A stretch of 64,000 nt of DNA from Physella acuta (GCF_028476545.1 NW_026731613.1:1-64000), one strand, 5' to 3'; shown: positions 24,300-37,227, numbered from the stretch's first letter. The notes: generated from the sequence alone by a model not told the origin. Made by a program: numbers and translations.

Positions 24300-26620
24300 T
24301 AAAACATTGAAACCTTAAAATAACGCACTTATGTTAAGTGCATTAAAATTATGATAGTCGAAAAAAAAGTTTCTTTTGACTCAGTAGTAATAGATTTGGT
24401 TACTCATAATATTATTTAAACACTTGGGTACGAGTGTATTGAAAACATGAATTATTTTCTGCTTTTCAATAACCAGGAATACTAAAAGTATAATAAAAAT
24501 AGCACATTTTGAAAGCATTCAGCACCATATTAATTTTCCATTAATATAATTCTTAAATCTAAACCCCCAAAATGTCTAGATTAGTTTTCTATTTCTTTAT
24601 TAATACCTGATACTAGCTTACCAAATCATTAGTTCTATACTAGAGTTATCTGCCCCCTTGATATACAATCTCTGCTCTAAGATATTTATAAAATCATTTG
24701 TGTATACACTATACTGGCTGTTTCCTAAGTAGCTGGACACAGAATGACTAAATGCAATGCAGAGCAGTGGGACTAATTTGACTGTTCACTTCCCATACTA
24801 CTGGACCTTGAGGGTCATAAATGACATAACAAAATTAACTTGAATCATTTACTTATCAGTGATCTAAGAACAGTAATCCATTGCATATTCCCTGCCAAGG
24901 GATTAGTTTGAGTTAAAATAATAGTTGAATAGTTGTTTAAAAGCAAGTGGAAGTTCGAGGGTTTTATTGTCATTAAGGGGAAATTCAGCCTTTAAAAAAC
25001 TATAGTCTATTTTAATTTATAGAATCGCATTATTTCATATATGCCCCTAGCATTCTCTGTAGACTTACACTTTTTTCTATACAGTGTTGAAAAAAAAAAA
25101 AAAATTTCATTTGGTCAGAAATTCCTGTTTGTCAAAGTGTTGAAACAAATTTGGTCAGAAATTCCTGTTTGTCAACAATTGAAATAAACCAGTTTTGCCT
25201 GTTAAAATGGTTTCCTCATAATAATTAGAATTTATAGATCTATCTAGACTGCTATAAACAGAGGTAGTTTATACCTAGATTGTAGATGTGAGTATTAATA
25301 AAGTTTACTAAAATTGGCTTAAAATTAACCCCATTGTTGTACGCCTTGGCCTTGCAGGTTATGTAGACCCGACCTAGATTTAGAGATCTATTACTACTGT
25401 GCTCTAATGAGTAATAGTAGGCTACTAGATTATCTACTACTATTCTGAATTAGGCCCTAGATTCTAGATCGGTATCTTTTTACTAGATCTAATGACGGCC
25501 AACGCAACGAAATTTATGTATTGGTTGGCATTACTTCACTTTTAGAATTGACCTATGAAAATAAATGAAAACGACAGTTTACCTCTTGACTTTACACAGT
25601 CAACAAACAAGAAGTTACGACAGTTACGTTACGTCACTGTTCCAGGTTTAAAAAAAAATTTAACCGTTTTTAACGCATATAGATCTAAATTGTTTTCATT
25701 CAAATGCAAATGTTGTGCTTTATTTCATCCCAAAATGTATGATAAAGCGTTATTAATATAAAACAAGGAAGCCTAATTTTTTAATCTATTTTCTGGGCTT
25801 ATGCCGAGGTCAACAAAAAATAATACTAGGTCTTATATATATTGCTTAATATGGCTTATATCAATCCTGACAGATTTGTTTTCTTATTTACAAGAGTTCA
25901 CAGTTTAACACATACTAGTTTTATTTCTTTGTAATAGCACAGTCAGTATCTGTCGTTCTCTAGACACGTGTGGAGGTAGAGAGAGGAGGGGGGGGGGTCA
26001 AACGTGTGGTCACTTAAATTATATGGGCTTGGTAGGGATTTATCATAGGGCTACTTCATGATGAACACATTTTTAAAGTAAATATGAACATCTTTTTATG
26101 TAATAAGTAAAAATATTTAAAGATTTGGATATGTAGGGCTAATAGTTTGCGTGTGCTGTTCGTTAATTGGTTACAACAGCTGAGCAGTTGACTGCTACAC
26201 GTTAATTCTGGTTAGTTTTTCGTCACATGATTTTTACCGCAGTCACTGCTATCTCGCTACACGGTGTGTAGCATGGCGCGAACAGATTTAAAAATAAGTG
26301 ATACGGACGTCTATAGACCAAGAGACGGATCGATGCTGCACACGACTATGCACACTATTTATATTTGGGTCTAGCACGACAGCCAGGGGAAACAACGCAA
26401 TTTATTTTAGGGGGGAAAATTCAACCTATTCTGGTTATATCCCCTTAACGGGAAAAATGTTGTCGTTTTGTTGGAAATAATTGTGTGCGTTTAATAGAAA
26501 TTGTTAACAGAGAACAAAAGTTAACCTATCGAAATATTGTTGCTGGTTTTGGTATTTAAGAGCATTAATTTGATCTTGCATGAGTAGCATGGAATGTTCA
26601 GTGATCATGTTCAAAAATCA
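24300..26620. other. Arm DNA without recognised gene
   Basis: A 68-codon frame at 25,555-25,761 (MKINENDSLPLD start) is preserved in the mirror at 34,767-34,973, but the surrounding non-coding DNA is equally identical, so conservation gives no evidence of coding. CTAGAT-type motifs are common at 25,220-25,490. A short direct repeat (TTTGGTCAGAAATTCCTGTT twice) lies near 25,112-25,170. Confidence 0.45.
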
Positions 26621-26626
26621 TATTCT

Positions 26627-27997
26627 TGCAATTAGTTTATCGACACGGTGTTTTCTGTCGGTAGGGATAAACATGGGGTTACAGCAGAGGCGTAGCGAGG
26701 GGGGGGGGGGTTCATATGTCCCCGGGCGCCGACATTAGGGGGCGCCAAAATGGGTTGAAAAAAAATTAAAAGCTCATTTTTGCTGCAGTTTTGCGTTATA
26801 AATATAAAAATATATGGGGGGGGGGGGGGCATCAAATTGAAAGTGTGTCCCCAGGCGCCGGGAAGGGTCGCTACGCCTCTGGGTTGCAGGTTAGGGGGGG
26901 GGGGGGCGGAAATGCGGAAATGGCGAAACGCCAAGTTTTATTTCTCACGTTTTTTCTTCCGGGAAAGGGGTGCGGGACGACGACACTGGTTAAGGTGTGT
27001 ATTTTCAATTAAATTATTTTTATTAATTTTCCTGGGGTGGGAGTGACGGGGTAGAAATGTGACGTGGAGTACATTCTGTATTTATTTTAAAAAAAAACAC
27101 ACGCTGAAACCATTTTTTTTTGTTTTGTTTTGTTAGAATGATGTTTAAATAAAATGGAATGATGTTTGTGCGAAGTAGAATAATGTTTGTGCGAAGTAGA
27201 ATAATGTTTGTGCGAAGTAGAATAATGTTTGTGCGAAGTAGAATGTTTGTATAAAGTTGATTGTGTTAAGTAGAATGATCTTTGTGTAAAGTTGAATGTC
27301 TGTGTGTAGTAGAATGTTTGTTAAAATAAAAAGATGTTTGAGGAAAGTTCAACGAGGTTTTTGTAAAGTACAGGATAAATAAAAATGATAGTTGCAGTGA
27401 GGTTAATGCAATTAGTAATAAAACAGATATTGTTAGTTACCTCACAAGGTAACTGTCTTTAACTTTTGAGGTAACTAACACTTCCGTTTTATTAATAATT
27501 GTAAAATACAATGATGTTTGTGTATAGTTGAATGATGTTTGTGTAAAGTACAATTATGCTTGCATAAACTGTATTAAGCAGCTTACCTGAATTGATACAA
27601 AACTTCCAACGATTAATCCAAGCCTCGTTCCCAAAGTAAAAAAAAAAAATCCTACAATTTCAAAAAAAAAGTTTAAACTTCCTCGTGAACGTATTTTTAA
27701 TTCAAACAATTTTGGGGGGAAACAAAACAATCCCAACAACCAAATTAGAAAAGTCCTCACACTTTCAATTTAGGGAACATACCCGCAAAACGATGACGTC
27801 ACGCAGAGAGGGACACACACACACACACACACACACGGTAGCCAGGTAGCTGACCTGGATTTGACAAACGTTTCGGTGTTTGGTGAGGCCGGCTGTACGT
27901 CACATCCGGTGACAATACCGGCTGTGTTGCGGTGAGCACACGCGAGGAGGGGGGAGGGGTGACATTGATACCTGAGCGGAGGTCAAGGTCGAGTGCA
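26627..27997 (-). repeat. Element A, copy 2 (left arm)
   Basis: Reverse-complement relative of 5,394-6,758 and mirror of 32,523-33,901. Contains the nested C-tract MITE, the 21-bp tandem run (about 27,165-27,240), the foldback near 27,430-27,490 and the (CA)n run near 27,812-27,835. Confidence 0.8.
26685..26881 (-). mobile_element. C-tract hAT MITE nested in element A (copy 2)
   Basis: Ends CAGAGGCGTAGCGAGGG and GTCGCTACGCCTCTG, with flanking GGTTACAG (26,677-26,684) and GGTTGCAG (26,882-26,889). Same insertion site as in the other copies. Confidence 0.85.
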
Positions 27998-28129
27998 CAG
28001 GTGTTCCTACAATGTCGACGTACTCAGCTGGTCCACGAGCGTGTTGGGGATTGATTGGTGAGTGGATAGTTGTCGGCCCCTGTTGGTCAAGTAAGTTGGG
28101 TTTTTTTTGTGGTTTATCAATGCCCGGAC

Positions 28130-28645
28130 TACGAACCCAACGCTGTGATTCGGACTTCGAACGTCATATCGACATATATGGCGATTCCGGCTGAGAAGGT
28201 CCTGTCGGTCCTACACTATGATTAAGTTGATTCGCACCTCGAACGCCCCGTTGACCCACACATTGGCTCAGGTTACGAACGACATATGGCCCTAACAGTG
28301 AATGCCATGTGGACCCTACACCATGATTGGGGTGATTCGGACTTCGAATCCCCCCCCCCTCCATTGATAGACCCATTGGCTCATGTTACGAACACCCAGT
28401 GATCCGGATTACGAACGCTGGGTCACCACCCGATGACTCCCGCTACGAACACACTGATGGACCAACATCAAGCTCCGGATTACGAACTCTTGGTCGACCA
28501 AAAGATTCTCGCTTACGAACGCCCGGTCACCTCACACCGTGATTCAGACTACGAACGCCTGGACTCGACACCGTGATTCGGACTACGAACGATCAGTAGA
28601 CCGACACAGTGAATCTCGTCACGAATGGCGATTCGGATTATGAAT
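28130..28645 (+). repeat. Irregular tandem array of a GATTCGGACTACGAACG motif
   Basis: About 15 variants of GATTCGGACTACGAAC (also CCGGATTACGAAC, CGCTACGAAC, CGCTTACGAAC) spaced roughly 25-50 bp apart, between variable GACC/CACC-rich linkers. The core CGxACTACGAACG is strikingly CpG-rich for this AT-rich DNA. Mirror at about 31,870-32,400. Confidence 0.7.
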
Positions 28646-28744
28646 CGCATCGTTTTCCCAAATTGTAAAAGCACATTTTTTTTTTAAATAAATAGTATTA
28701 CAAAGTGTAACCATTCTTCTAACCAAATTTAAACTACCAACAAA

Positions 28745-28950
28745 GAAAGTCTGGTCGAGCTTTAGATCGTGCGACTGCTAACCCGAAAGTCTCAAGTTCG
28801 GATCTGTAGGATTTGCTTGAGTCCACCCAGCTCTGATGGGTAACTGGTTAATTTTGGGAAAAGTAATTTCGCCAGATTATCCTTTGACATGCTGAGCTCA
28901 CAGAAACAGGTGAACTCTACCTCATCTTCCCTATTGACCGGAATGATAGA
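28745..28950 (+). mobile_element. tRNA-derived SINE (diverged)
   Basis: B-box-like CAAGTTCGGATCTGTAGG, body CCACCCAGCTCTGATGGGTA, 3' domain CACAGAAACAGGTGAACTCT. Mirror at 31,585-31,790. Confidence 0.75.
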
Positions 28951-29007
28951 AAAAAGTTTTTAAAAAACTAGTAACTAAAAAAAATGTAAACAAATAATCC
29001 GAAATAA

Positions 29008-29205
29008 AATGGGACGGAGTGGCCTAGCGGTAGAGAGCTAAACTGCCAACGCGTAAGTCTCAATTTCGAATCCGGGTTCATGTCAGTAGAACGTCCCAGC
29101 TGGGCATAGTGCTGACCACACTATCCCTTCATATGCCAAGGTCGCTGAAACAGATAAACTCTACTTCATCTGCCCCGTGTGTCTTTGGCACGAACGGGAA
29201 ATGAT
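29008..29205 (+). mobile_element. tRNA-derived SINE (well preserved)
   Basis: Head GGGACGGAGTGGCCTAGCGG with A box TAGCGGTAGAGAGCT, B box TTTCGAATCCGGGTTC, then GCTGACCACACTATCCCTTC and 3' domain CAGATAAACTCTACTTCATC, CCCCGTGTGTCTTTGGCACG. Mirror at 31,318-31,515. Best reference copy of the family in this window. Confidence 0.88.
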
Positions 29206-29577
29206 GACGAATCTTAAATAAAATGTCTGCATGTATCTATTTATAACGAATCCAATGTGTATCTACCCTATCAGATAACGACATTGATTACGTACGTATC
29301 GGATAATGAACTTTGACCTCATCTAAGTTCATTATCCCCACGGTATTTGTACGCTTCTCACCGGCGACGTTACATAAAACCCCATGTCACTGTTATCGAA
29401 ATATCTGGAGAAGAAAAGAATCGGCCGGCTTTAAGCTTTGGACCTGATCTAGAGGCGAATACTTGGCGAACGGGGTATCAGATTTCTGGTTGTTCTCAAA
29501 GCAGGAAGTCTGAGTGGGAATAAGCAGTAAAGCATTTTAATAGGCTGTATATAGGATAGATGTTATGTTGTTGTATG

Positions 29578-29580
<3 letters not shown>

Positions 29581-29643
<63 letters not shown>
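29581..29643. repeat. (TA)n microsatellite, left arm
   Basis: TA run directly abutting the Helitron 5' end at 29,644. The right-arm counterpart, about 30,851-30,940, is longer. Confidence 0.9.
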
Positions 29644-29646
<3 letters not shown>

Positions 29647-29919
29647 TAATATATAATAGCCTATGTGCGCACTTCTCTCTCTCTCTGTCTGTCCGCAAAA
29701 TATTTTCGACGGATATCACATCAGAATCGGCAGCGATACATCGATACCTTTATACGGACTTTTGTTGAAAATAATATGTTAGATGTTTTAAATGTATAAC
29801 CACAGTTTTATTTAAAGAAGAAAAATAAAAAATAAAGGCGTATTCGAATGTAGAGAAACTGTTTTAATTATGCAACAGGAAAAGCGTTTATAGTTGTGAA
29901 AAAGAATGCATAAAACAGT
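29644..29919 (+). mobile_element. Helitron 5' part, cut off by the palindrome junction
   Basis: Begins A|TCCTAATATATAATAGCC and matches, in inverted orientation, the first 276 bp of the Helitron at 30,850-29,935. The homology stops at 29,919, the inner end of the left arm, so this copy was truncated by the inversion event. Confidence 0.85.
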
Positions 29920-29934
29920 ATATATATATATATA

Positions 29935-30847
29935 CTAGACATGCTGCCCAGCTTCGCTTTGGCTTTCGAAAACATTGAGAATTTGAATACAATTAATTCG
30001 CCCGAGGGTCGGTCTACGACCTCAGGAGTTATGAAGAGGTTCCTACGTGGACATTTTTTTTTCGATTTATAGCTCATATAAGGCGCCGGTCAGTCGAGGT
30101 CAGTTTTGACCCCCTCATCGTAGACTTTTCGGCCAACCGGCCCCCATGTTCTGTCGCCCCAAGGCAAGATCCTGCCAAATTTGAAGCGCCTGCGGCGCCG
30201 GGAAGTGCCCTGTCGGGCACCCGACAACTTTGCTTTATATATTATAGAGATTAGCAAATTGCATAGATAAACAAAGATTACAATAAAGTAATTAAGGCAT
30301 GAAATACTTTAGTAAAGAAATGTATTATTTGAATAGATTCTAGATCTAGGTAGGGTCTACATCTGTGTAAGTCTAGTTTTTCCTTAGATCTAGATGATCT
30401 AGATCTAGAATCCTAATAGAATTTTTTTTTTAAGTTTAGCCCGAGCAAAATTGTATTGTATAAATGTTCTAGCGTACGTAGATCTAAATAAAATTTGAAT
30501 GAAATTGTTCATTTCTTTTTATTCTAAAAACGGCAGATGACGTCATTAGTTAATGTATAAACATTAATGACGTCACTGTTTTATGCATTCTTTTTCACAA
30601 CTATAAACGCTTTTCCTGTTGCATAATTAAAACAGTTTCTCTACATTCGAATACGCCTTTATTTTTTATTTTTCTTCTTTAAATAAAACTGTGGTTATAC
30701 ATTTAAAACATCTAACATATTATTTTCAACAAAAGTCCGTATAAAGGTATCGATGTATCGCTGCCGATTCTGATGTGATATCCGTCGAAAATATTTTGCG
30801 GACAGACAGAGAGAGAGAGAAGTGCGCACATAGGCTATTATATATTA

Positions 30848-30850
<3 letters not shown>
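29935..30850 (-). mobile_element. Non-autonomous Helitron spanning the palindrome spacer
   Basis: Read on the minus strand: 5' end TC (TCCTAATATATAATAGCC) preceded by A, then a CT-rich stretch and TCTGTCCGCAAAATATTTTC, and 3' end GCGAAGCTGGGCAGCATGTC then CTAG, followed by T. A-TC...CTAG-T with a short hairpin near the 3' end is the Helitron signature. It has no helicase or Rep frame. 3'-region landmarks include GCGCCTGCGGCGCCGG. Length 916 bp; the related copy at 45,154-46,337 is 1,184 bp. Confidence 0.85.

Positions 30851-30940
<90 letters not shown>
30851..30940. repeat. (TA)n microsatellite, right arm
   Basis: About 90 bp, longer than the 63 bp in the left arm, showing independent microsatellite change after the duplication. 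Confidence 0.9.
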
Positions 30941-30944
<4 letters not shown>

Positions 30945-31317
30945 CATACAACAACATAACATCTATCCTATATACAGCCTATTAAAATGCTTTACTGCTT
31001 ATTCCCACTCAGACTTCCTGCTTTGAGAACAACCAGAAATCTGATACCCCGTTCGCCAAGTATTCGCCTCTAGATCAGGTCCAAAGCTTAAAGCCGGCCG
31101 ATTCTTTTCTTCTCCAGATATTTCGATAACAGTGACATGGGGTTTTATGTAACGTCGCCGGTGAGAAGCGTACAAATACCGTGGGGATAATGAACTTAGA
31201 TGAGGTCAAAGTTCATTATCCGATACGTACGTAATCAATGTCGTTATCTGATAGGGTAGATACACATTGGATTCGTTATAAATAGATACATGCAGACATT
31301 TTATTTAAGATTCGTCA

Positions 31318-31515
31318 TCATTTCCCGTTCGTGCCAAAGACACACGGGGCAGATGAAGTAGAGTTTATCTGTTTCAGCGACCTTGGCATATGAAGGGATA
31401 GTGTGGTCAGCACTATGCCCAGCTGGGACGTTCTACTGACATGAACCCGGATTCGAAATTGAGACTTACGCGTTGGCAGTTTAGCTCTCTACCGCTAGGC
31501 CACTCCGTCCCATTT
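31318..31515 (-). mobile_element. tRNA-derived SINE (mirror of 29,008-29,205)
   Basis: Same boxes and 3' domain, inverted. Confidence 0.88.
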
Positions 31516-31584
31516 TATTTCGGATTATTTGTTTACATTTTTTTTAGTTACTAGTTTTTTAAAAACTTTTTTCTATCATTCCGG

Positions 31585-31790
31585 TCAATAGGGAAGATGA
31601 GGTAGAGTTCACCTGTTTCTGTGAGCTCAGCATGTCAAAGGATAATCTGGCGAAATTACTTTTCCCAAAATTAACCAGTTACCCATCAGAGCTGGGTGGA
31701 CTCAAGCAAATCCTACAGATCCGAACTTGAGACTTTCGGGTTAGCAGTCGCACGCTCTAAAGCTCGACCAGACTTTCTTTGTTGGTAGTT
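31585..31790 (-). mobile_element. tRNA-derived SINE (mirror of 28,745-28,950)
   Basis: Same body and 3' domain, inverted. Confidence 0.75.
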
Positions 31791-31869
31791 TAAATTTGGT
31801 TAGAAGAATGGTTACACTTTGTAATACTATTTATTTAAAAAAAAATGTGCTTTTACAATTTGGGAAAAC

Positions 31870-32400
31870 GATGCGATTCATAATCCGAATCGCCATTCGT
31901 GACGAGATTCACTGTGTCGGTCTACTGATCGTTCGTTATCCGAATCACGGCGTCGAGTCCAGGCGTTCGTAGTCTGAATCACGGTGTGAGGTGACCGGGC
32001 GTTCGTAAGCGAGAATCTTTTGGTCGACCAAGAGTTCGTAATCCGGAGCTTGATGTTGGTCCATCAGTGTGTTCGTAGCGGGAGTCATCGGGTGGTGACC
32101 CAGCGTTCGTAATCCGGATCACTGGGTGTTCGTAACATGAGCCAATGGGTCTATCAATGGGGGGGGGGGGGGGATTCGAAGTCCGAATCACCCCAATCAT
32201 GGTGTAGGGTCCACATGGCATTCACTGTTAGGACCATATGTCGTTCGTAACCTGAGCCAATGTGTGGGTCAACGGGGCGTTCGAGGTACGAATCAACTTA
32301 ATCATAGTGTAGGACCGACAGGACCTTCTCAGCCGGAATCGCCATATATGTCGATATGACGTTCGAAGTCCGAATCACAGCGTTGGGTTCGTAGTCTGGG
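31870..32400 (-). repeat. GATTCGGACTACGAACG array, right arm
   Basis: Mirror of 28,130-28,645, with one linker shortened and a longer G run (about 32,159-32,173). Confidence 0.7.
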
Positions 32401-32522
32401 CATTGATAAACCACAAAAAAAAAAAACCAACTCACTTGACCAACAGGGGCCTATCCACTCACCAATCAATCCCCAACACGCTCGTGGACCAGCTGAGTAC
32501 GTCGACATTGTAGGAACACCTG

Positions 32523-33901
32523 TGCACTCGACCTTGACCTCCGCTCAGGTATCAATGTCACCCCTCCCCCCTCCTCGCGTGTGCTCACCGCAACACAGCC
32601 GGTATTGTCACCGGATGTGACGTACAGCCGGCCTCACCAAACACCGAAACGTTTGTCAAATCCAGGTCAGCTACCTGGCTACCGTGTGTGTGTGTGTGTG
32701 TGTGTCCCTCTCTGCGTGACGTCATCGTTTTGCGGGTATGTTCCCTAAATTGAAAGTGTGAGGACTTTTCTAATTTGGTTGTTGGGATTGTTTTGTTTCC
32801 CCCCGAAAGTGTTTGAATTAAAAACATTTTCACGAGGAAGTTTAAACTTTTTTTTTTTAAATTGTAGGATTTTTTTTTTACTTTGGGAACGAGGCTTGGA
32901 TTAATCGAGGCTTGGATTAATCGTTGGAAGTTTTGTATCAATTCAGGTAAGCTTAATACAGTTTATGCAAGCATAATTGTACTTTACACAAACATCATTC
33001 AACTAATCACAAACATCATTGTATTTTACAATTATTAATAAAACGGAAGTGTTAGTTACCTCAAAAGTTAAAGACAGTTACCTTGTGAGGTAACTAACAA
33101 TATCTGTTTTATTACTAATTGCATTAACCTCACTGCAACTATCATTTTTATTTATCCTGTACTTTACAAAAACCTCGTTGAACTTTCCTCAAACATCTTT
33201 TTATTTTAACAAACATTCTACTACACACAGACATTCAACTTTACACAAAGATCATTCTACTTAACACAATCAACTTTATACAAACATTCTACTTCGCACA
33301 AACATTATTCTACTTCGCACAAACATTATTCTACTTCGCACAAACATTATTCTACTTCGCACAAACATCATTCCATTTTATTTAAACATCATTCTAACAA
33401 AACAAAACAAAAAAAAAATGGTTTCAGCGTGTGTTTTTTTTTAAATAAATACAGAATGTACTCCACGTCACATTTCTACCCCGTCACTCCCACCCCAGGA
33501 AAATTAATAAAAATAATTTAATTGAAAATACACACCTTAACCAGTGTCGTCGTCCCGCACCCCTTTCCCGGAAGAAAAAACGTGAGAAATAAAACTTGGC
33601 GTTTCGCCATTTCCGCATTTCCGCCCCCCCCCCTAACCTGCAACCCAGAGGCGTAGCGACCCTTCCCGGCGCCTGGGGACACACTTTCAATTTGATGCCC
33701 CCCCCCCCCCCATATATTTTTATATTTATAACGCAAAACTGCAGCAAAAATGAGCTTTTAATTTTTTTTCAACCCAATTTGGCGCCCCCTAATGTCGGCG
33801 CCCGGGGACATATGAACCCCCCCCCCCCTCGCTACGCCTCTGCTGTAACCCCATGTTTATCCCTACCGACAGAAAACACCGTGTCGATAAACTAATTGCA
33901 A
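32523..33901 (+). repeat. Element A, copy 3 (right arm)
   Basis: Same orientation as copy 1. Boundaries are taken from where copies 1 and 3 lose similarity. A short tandem slip (GAGGCTTGGATTAATC repeated, near 32,890-32,920) is specific to this copy. Confidence 0.8.
33646..33842 (+). mobile_element. C-tract hAT MITE nested in element A (copy 3)
   Basis: CAGAGGCGTAGCGACCC to TCGCTACGCCTCTG, flanked by CTGCAACC (33,638-33,645) and CTGTAACC (33,843-33,850). Confidence 0.85.
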
Positions 33902-33909
33902 GAATATGA

Positions 33910-36235
33910 TTTTTGAACATGATCACTGAACATTCCATGCTACTCATGCAAGATCAAATTAATGCTCTTAAATACCAAAACCAGCAACAATATTTCGATA
34001 GGTTAACTTTTGTTCTCTGTTAACAATTTCTATTAAACGCACACAATTATTTCCAACAAAACGACAACATTTTTCCCGTTAAGGGGATATAACCAGAATA
34101 GGTTGAATTTTCCCCCCTAAAATAAATTGCGTTGTTTCCCCTGGCTGTCGTGCTAGACCCAAATATAAATAGTGTGCATAGTCGTGTGCAGCATCGATCC
34201 GTCTCTTGGTCTATAGACGCCCGTATCACTTATTTTTAAATCTGTTCGCGCCATGCTACACACCGTGTAGCGAGATAGCAGTGACTGCGGTAAAAATCAT
34301 GTGACGAAAAACTAACCAGAATTAACGTGTAGCAGTCAACTGCTCAGCTGTTGTAACCAATTAACGAACAGCACACGCAAACTATTAGCCCTACATATCC
34401 AAATCTTTAAATATTTTTACTTATTACATAAAAAGATGTTCATATTTACTTTAAAAATGTGTTCATCATGAAGTAGCCCTATGATAAATCCCTACCAAGC
34501 CCATATAATTTAAGTGACCACACGTTTGACACCCCCCCCTCCTCTCTCTACCTCCACACGTGTCTAGAGAACGACAGATACTGACTGTGCTATTACAAAG
34601 AAATAAAACTAGTATGTGTTAAACTGTGAACTCTTGTAAATAAGAAAACAAATCTGTCAGGATTGATATAAGCCATATTAAGCAATATATATAAGACCTA
34701 GTATTATTTTTTTGTTGACCTCGGCATAAGCCCAGAAAATAGATTAAAAAATTAGGCTTCCTTGTTTTATATTAATAACGCTTTATCATACATTTTGGGA
34801 TGAAATAAAGCACAACATTTGCATTTGAATGAAAACAATTTAGATCTATATGCGTTAAAAACGGTTAAATTTTTTTTTAAACCTGGAACAGTGACGTAAC
34901 GTAACTGTCGTAACTTCTTGTTTGTTGACTGTGTAAAGTCAAGAGGTAAACTGTCGTTTTCATTTATTTTCATAGGTCAATTCTAAAAGTGAAGTAATGC
35001 CAACCAATACATAAATTTCGTTGCGTTGGCCGTCATTAGATCTAGTAAAAAGATACCGATCTAGAATCTAGGGCCTAATTCAGAATAGTAGTAGATAATC
35101 TAGTAGCCTACTATTACTCATTAGAGCACAGTAGTAATAGATCTCTAAATCTAGGTCGGGTCTACATAACCTGCAAGGCCAAGGCGTACAACAATGGGGT
35201 TAATTTTAAGCCAATTTTAGTAAACTTTATTAATACTCACATCTACAATCTAGGTATAAACTACCTCTGTTTATAGCAGTCTAGATAGATCTATAAATTC
35301 TAATTATTATGAGGAAACCATTTTAACAGGCAAAACTGGTTTATTTCAATTGTTGACAAACAGGAATTTCTGACCAAATTTGTTTCAACACTTTGACAAA
35401 CAGGAATTTCTGACCAAATGAAATTTTTTTTTTTTTTTCAACACTGTATAGAAAAAAGTGTAAGTCTACAGAGAATGCTAGGGGCATATATGAAATAATG
35501 CGATTCTATAAATTAAAATAGACTATAGTTTTTTAAAGGCTGAATTTCCCCTTAATGACAATAAAACCCTCGAACTTCCACTTGCTTTTAAACAACTATT
35601 CAACTATTATTTTAACTCAAACTAATCCCTTGGCAGGGAATATGCAATGGATTACTGTTCTTAGATCACTGATAAGTAAATGATTCAAGTTAATTTTGTT
35701 ATGTCATTTATGACCCTCAAGGTCCAGTAGTATGGGAAGTGAACAGTCAAATTAGTCCCACTGCTCTGCATTGCATTTAGTCATTCTGTGTCCAGCTACT
35801 TAGGAAACAGCCAGTATAGTGTATACACAAATGATTTTATAAATATCTTAGAGCAGAGATTGTATATCAAGGGGGCAGATAACTCTAGTATAGAACTAAT
35901 GATTTGGTAAGCTAGTATCAGGTATTAATAAAGAAATAGAAAACTAATCTAGACATTTTGGGGGTTTAGATTTAAGAATTATATTAATGGAAAATTAATA
36001 TGGTGCTGAATGCTTTCAAAATGTGCTATTTTTATTATACTTTTAGTATTCCTGGTTATTGAAAAGCAGAAAATAATTCATGTTTTCAATACACTCGTAC
36101 CCAAGTGTTTAAATAATATTATGAGTAACCAAATCTATTACTACTGAGTCAAAAGAAACTTTTTTTTCGACTATCATAATTTTAATGCACTTAACATAAG
36201 TGCGTTATTTTAAGGTTTCAATGTTTTATTATGTA
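33910..36235. other. Right-arm DNA mirroring 24.3-26.6 kb
   Basis: No gene supported; see the left-arm entry. Confidence 0.45.
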
Positions 36236-36239
36236 AAAA

Positions 36240-36475
36240 AGTAAACCTGACGGTCTACGGGGCAAGTGAAGTAGAGTTCACTTGTTTCTGTGACCTGGGC
36301 ATATGAAGGAATAGTGTGGTCAGCCCTATGCCCATCTGCCTTTATTTACACTAACATGAGTTAGGTACCTATCAGAGCTGGTTGGACTTAGAGACACTCT
36401 ACTGCCTTGAACCGCGATTTGAACTCGAGACTTACAGGTTAGCTCTATACAGCTAGGCCTATCCATCTTATGTAC
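36240..36475 (-). mobile_element. tRNA-derived SINE (mirror of 24,060-24,290)
   Basis: ACGGGGCAAGTGAAGTAGAG at its 3' domain and GGTTAGCTCTATACAGCTAG at its head, inverted. Confidence 0.85.
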
Positions 36476-37227
36476 TCATCTAAAAACATTTTAATTGACT
36501 GCTCGGCAGTAACAAAATTGATCAGTGTGCGGCCAGTGAACATAAAAGACAAGGGCCCTTTACCCTAAAGACATATGCAGGATTTTAAAGTAGGGTTAGG
36601 GGTGGCAAGTCCAGATAAGGCACAATATATATATATAATGCTAGAAAAAAAATTAGTATTTATTTTGAAATCTAATATATAAAGCTCAATACTGTATGTA
36701 ACATGTAATAAGTTTGTCGTTGACATACTTCTATTAATTTAAGTGTTAGACTATTATCGTGCTCATAGTCTAAATTTATGAGTTAAAAAATTACTATTGA
36801 AAGTGTTGTGAAATAATTTTCATTTTTCAAACTGATAGTAATAATTGTCGGCATGTTCATTAAACACAATTTTTTAAAAATAACAAAAATTCTAATTATG
36901 TCTGAAAATTATTTATATTTAGTCCTTTAGCACTTACTTCCCTTTGATAAATTAGGGAAACAATTACTTCCCTTTATAAAACATTTACTTTTTATTACTT
37001 TGTTTTGGTGTTGGGGAAAAAAATAATTACATAATTAGCGGGGATTGATCAAGTGCAAATGTTGTAGGTATTTTACGAATAAGCTTGGAGTATATAATTG
37101 TTCATTTGGTTTGGTTTGGCACCTACGTTCGTTTAAGTGAGTGCAAAAGACTATGAATAAGTGAATAAGTTGGGGTACTAAAGTCGATTATTAAGCTGAA
37201 ACAGGCGATTCTGCCCCGGGCTAGACT

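Larger units (their letters stand above)
15965..29919. repeat. Giant inverted repeat, left arm (about 14.0 kb)
   Basis: Reverse-complement homology to 30,575-43,481 extends from TAGCCAAAGTAAAAGTCTG at the outer end to GCATAAAACAGT at the inner end. It includes unique DNA, the membrane-protein gene, four SINEs, element A, a GT-rich tract and a (TA)n tract. By eye the inner part (about 22.1-29.9 kb) is nearly identical to its partner, while the outer part (about 16-21 kb) is clearly more diverged with many indels. The arm carries a 1.14-kb hAT element absent from the other arm. Confidence 0.92.

Noticed and set aside
25555-25761. 68-codon frame conserved with 34,767-34,973 as a gene pair
   Set aside because: The whole surrounding arm is equally identical, so preservation carries no selective signal; no splice sites or family match.
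29008-29205. Functional tRNA genes at the SINE heads
   Set aside because: A and B boxes are present but the cloverleaf cannot be closed cleanly and each is followed by the same SINE body.
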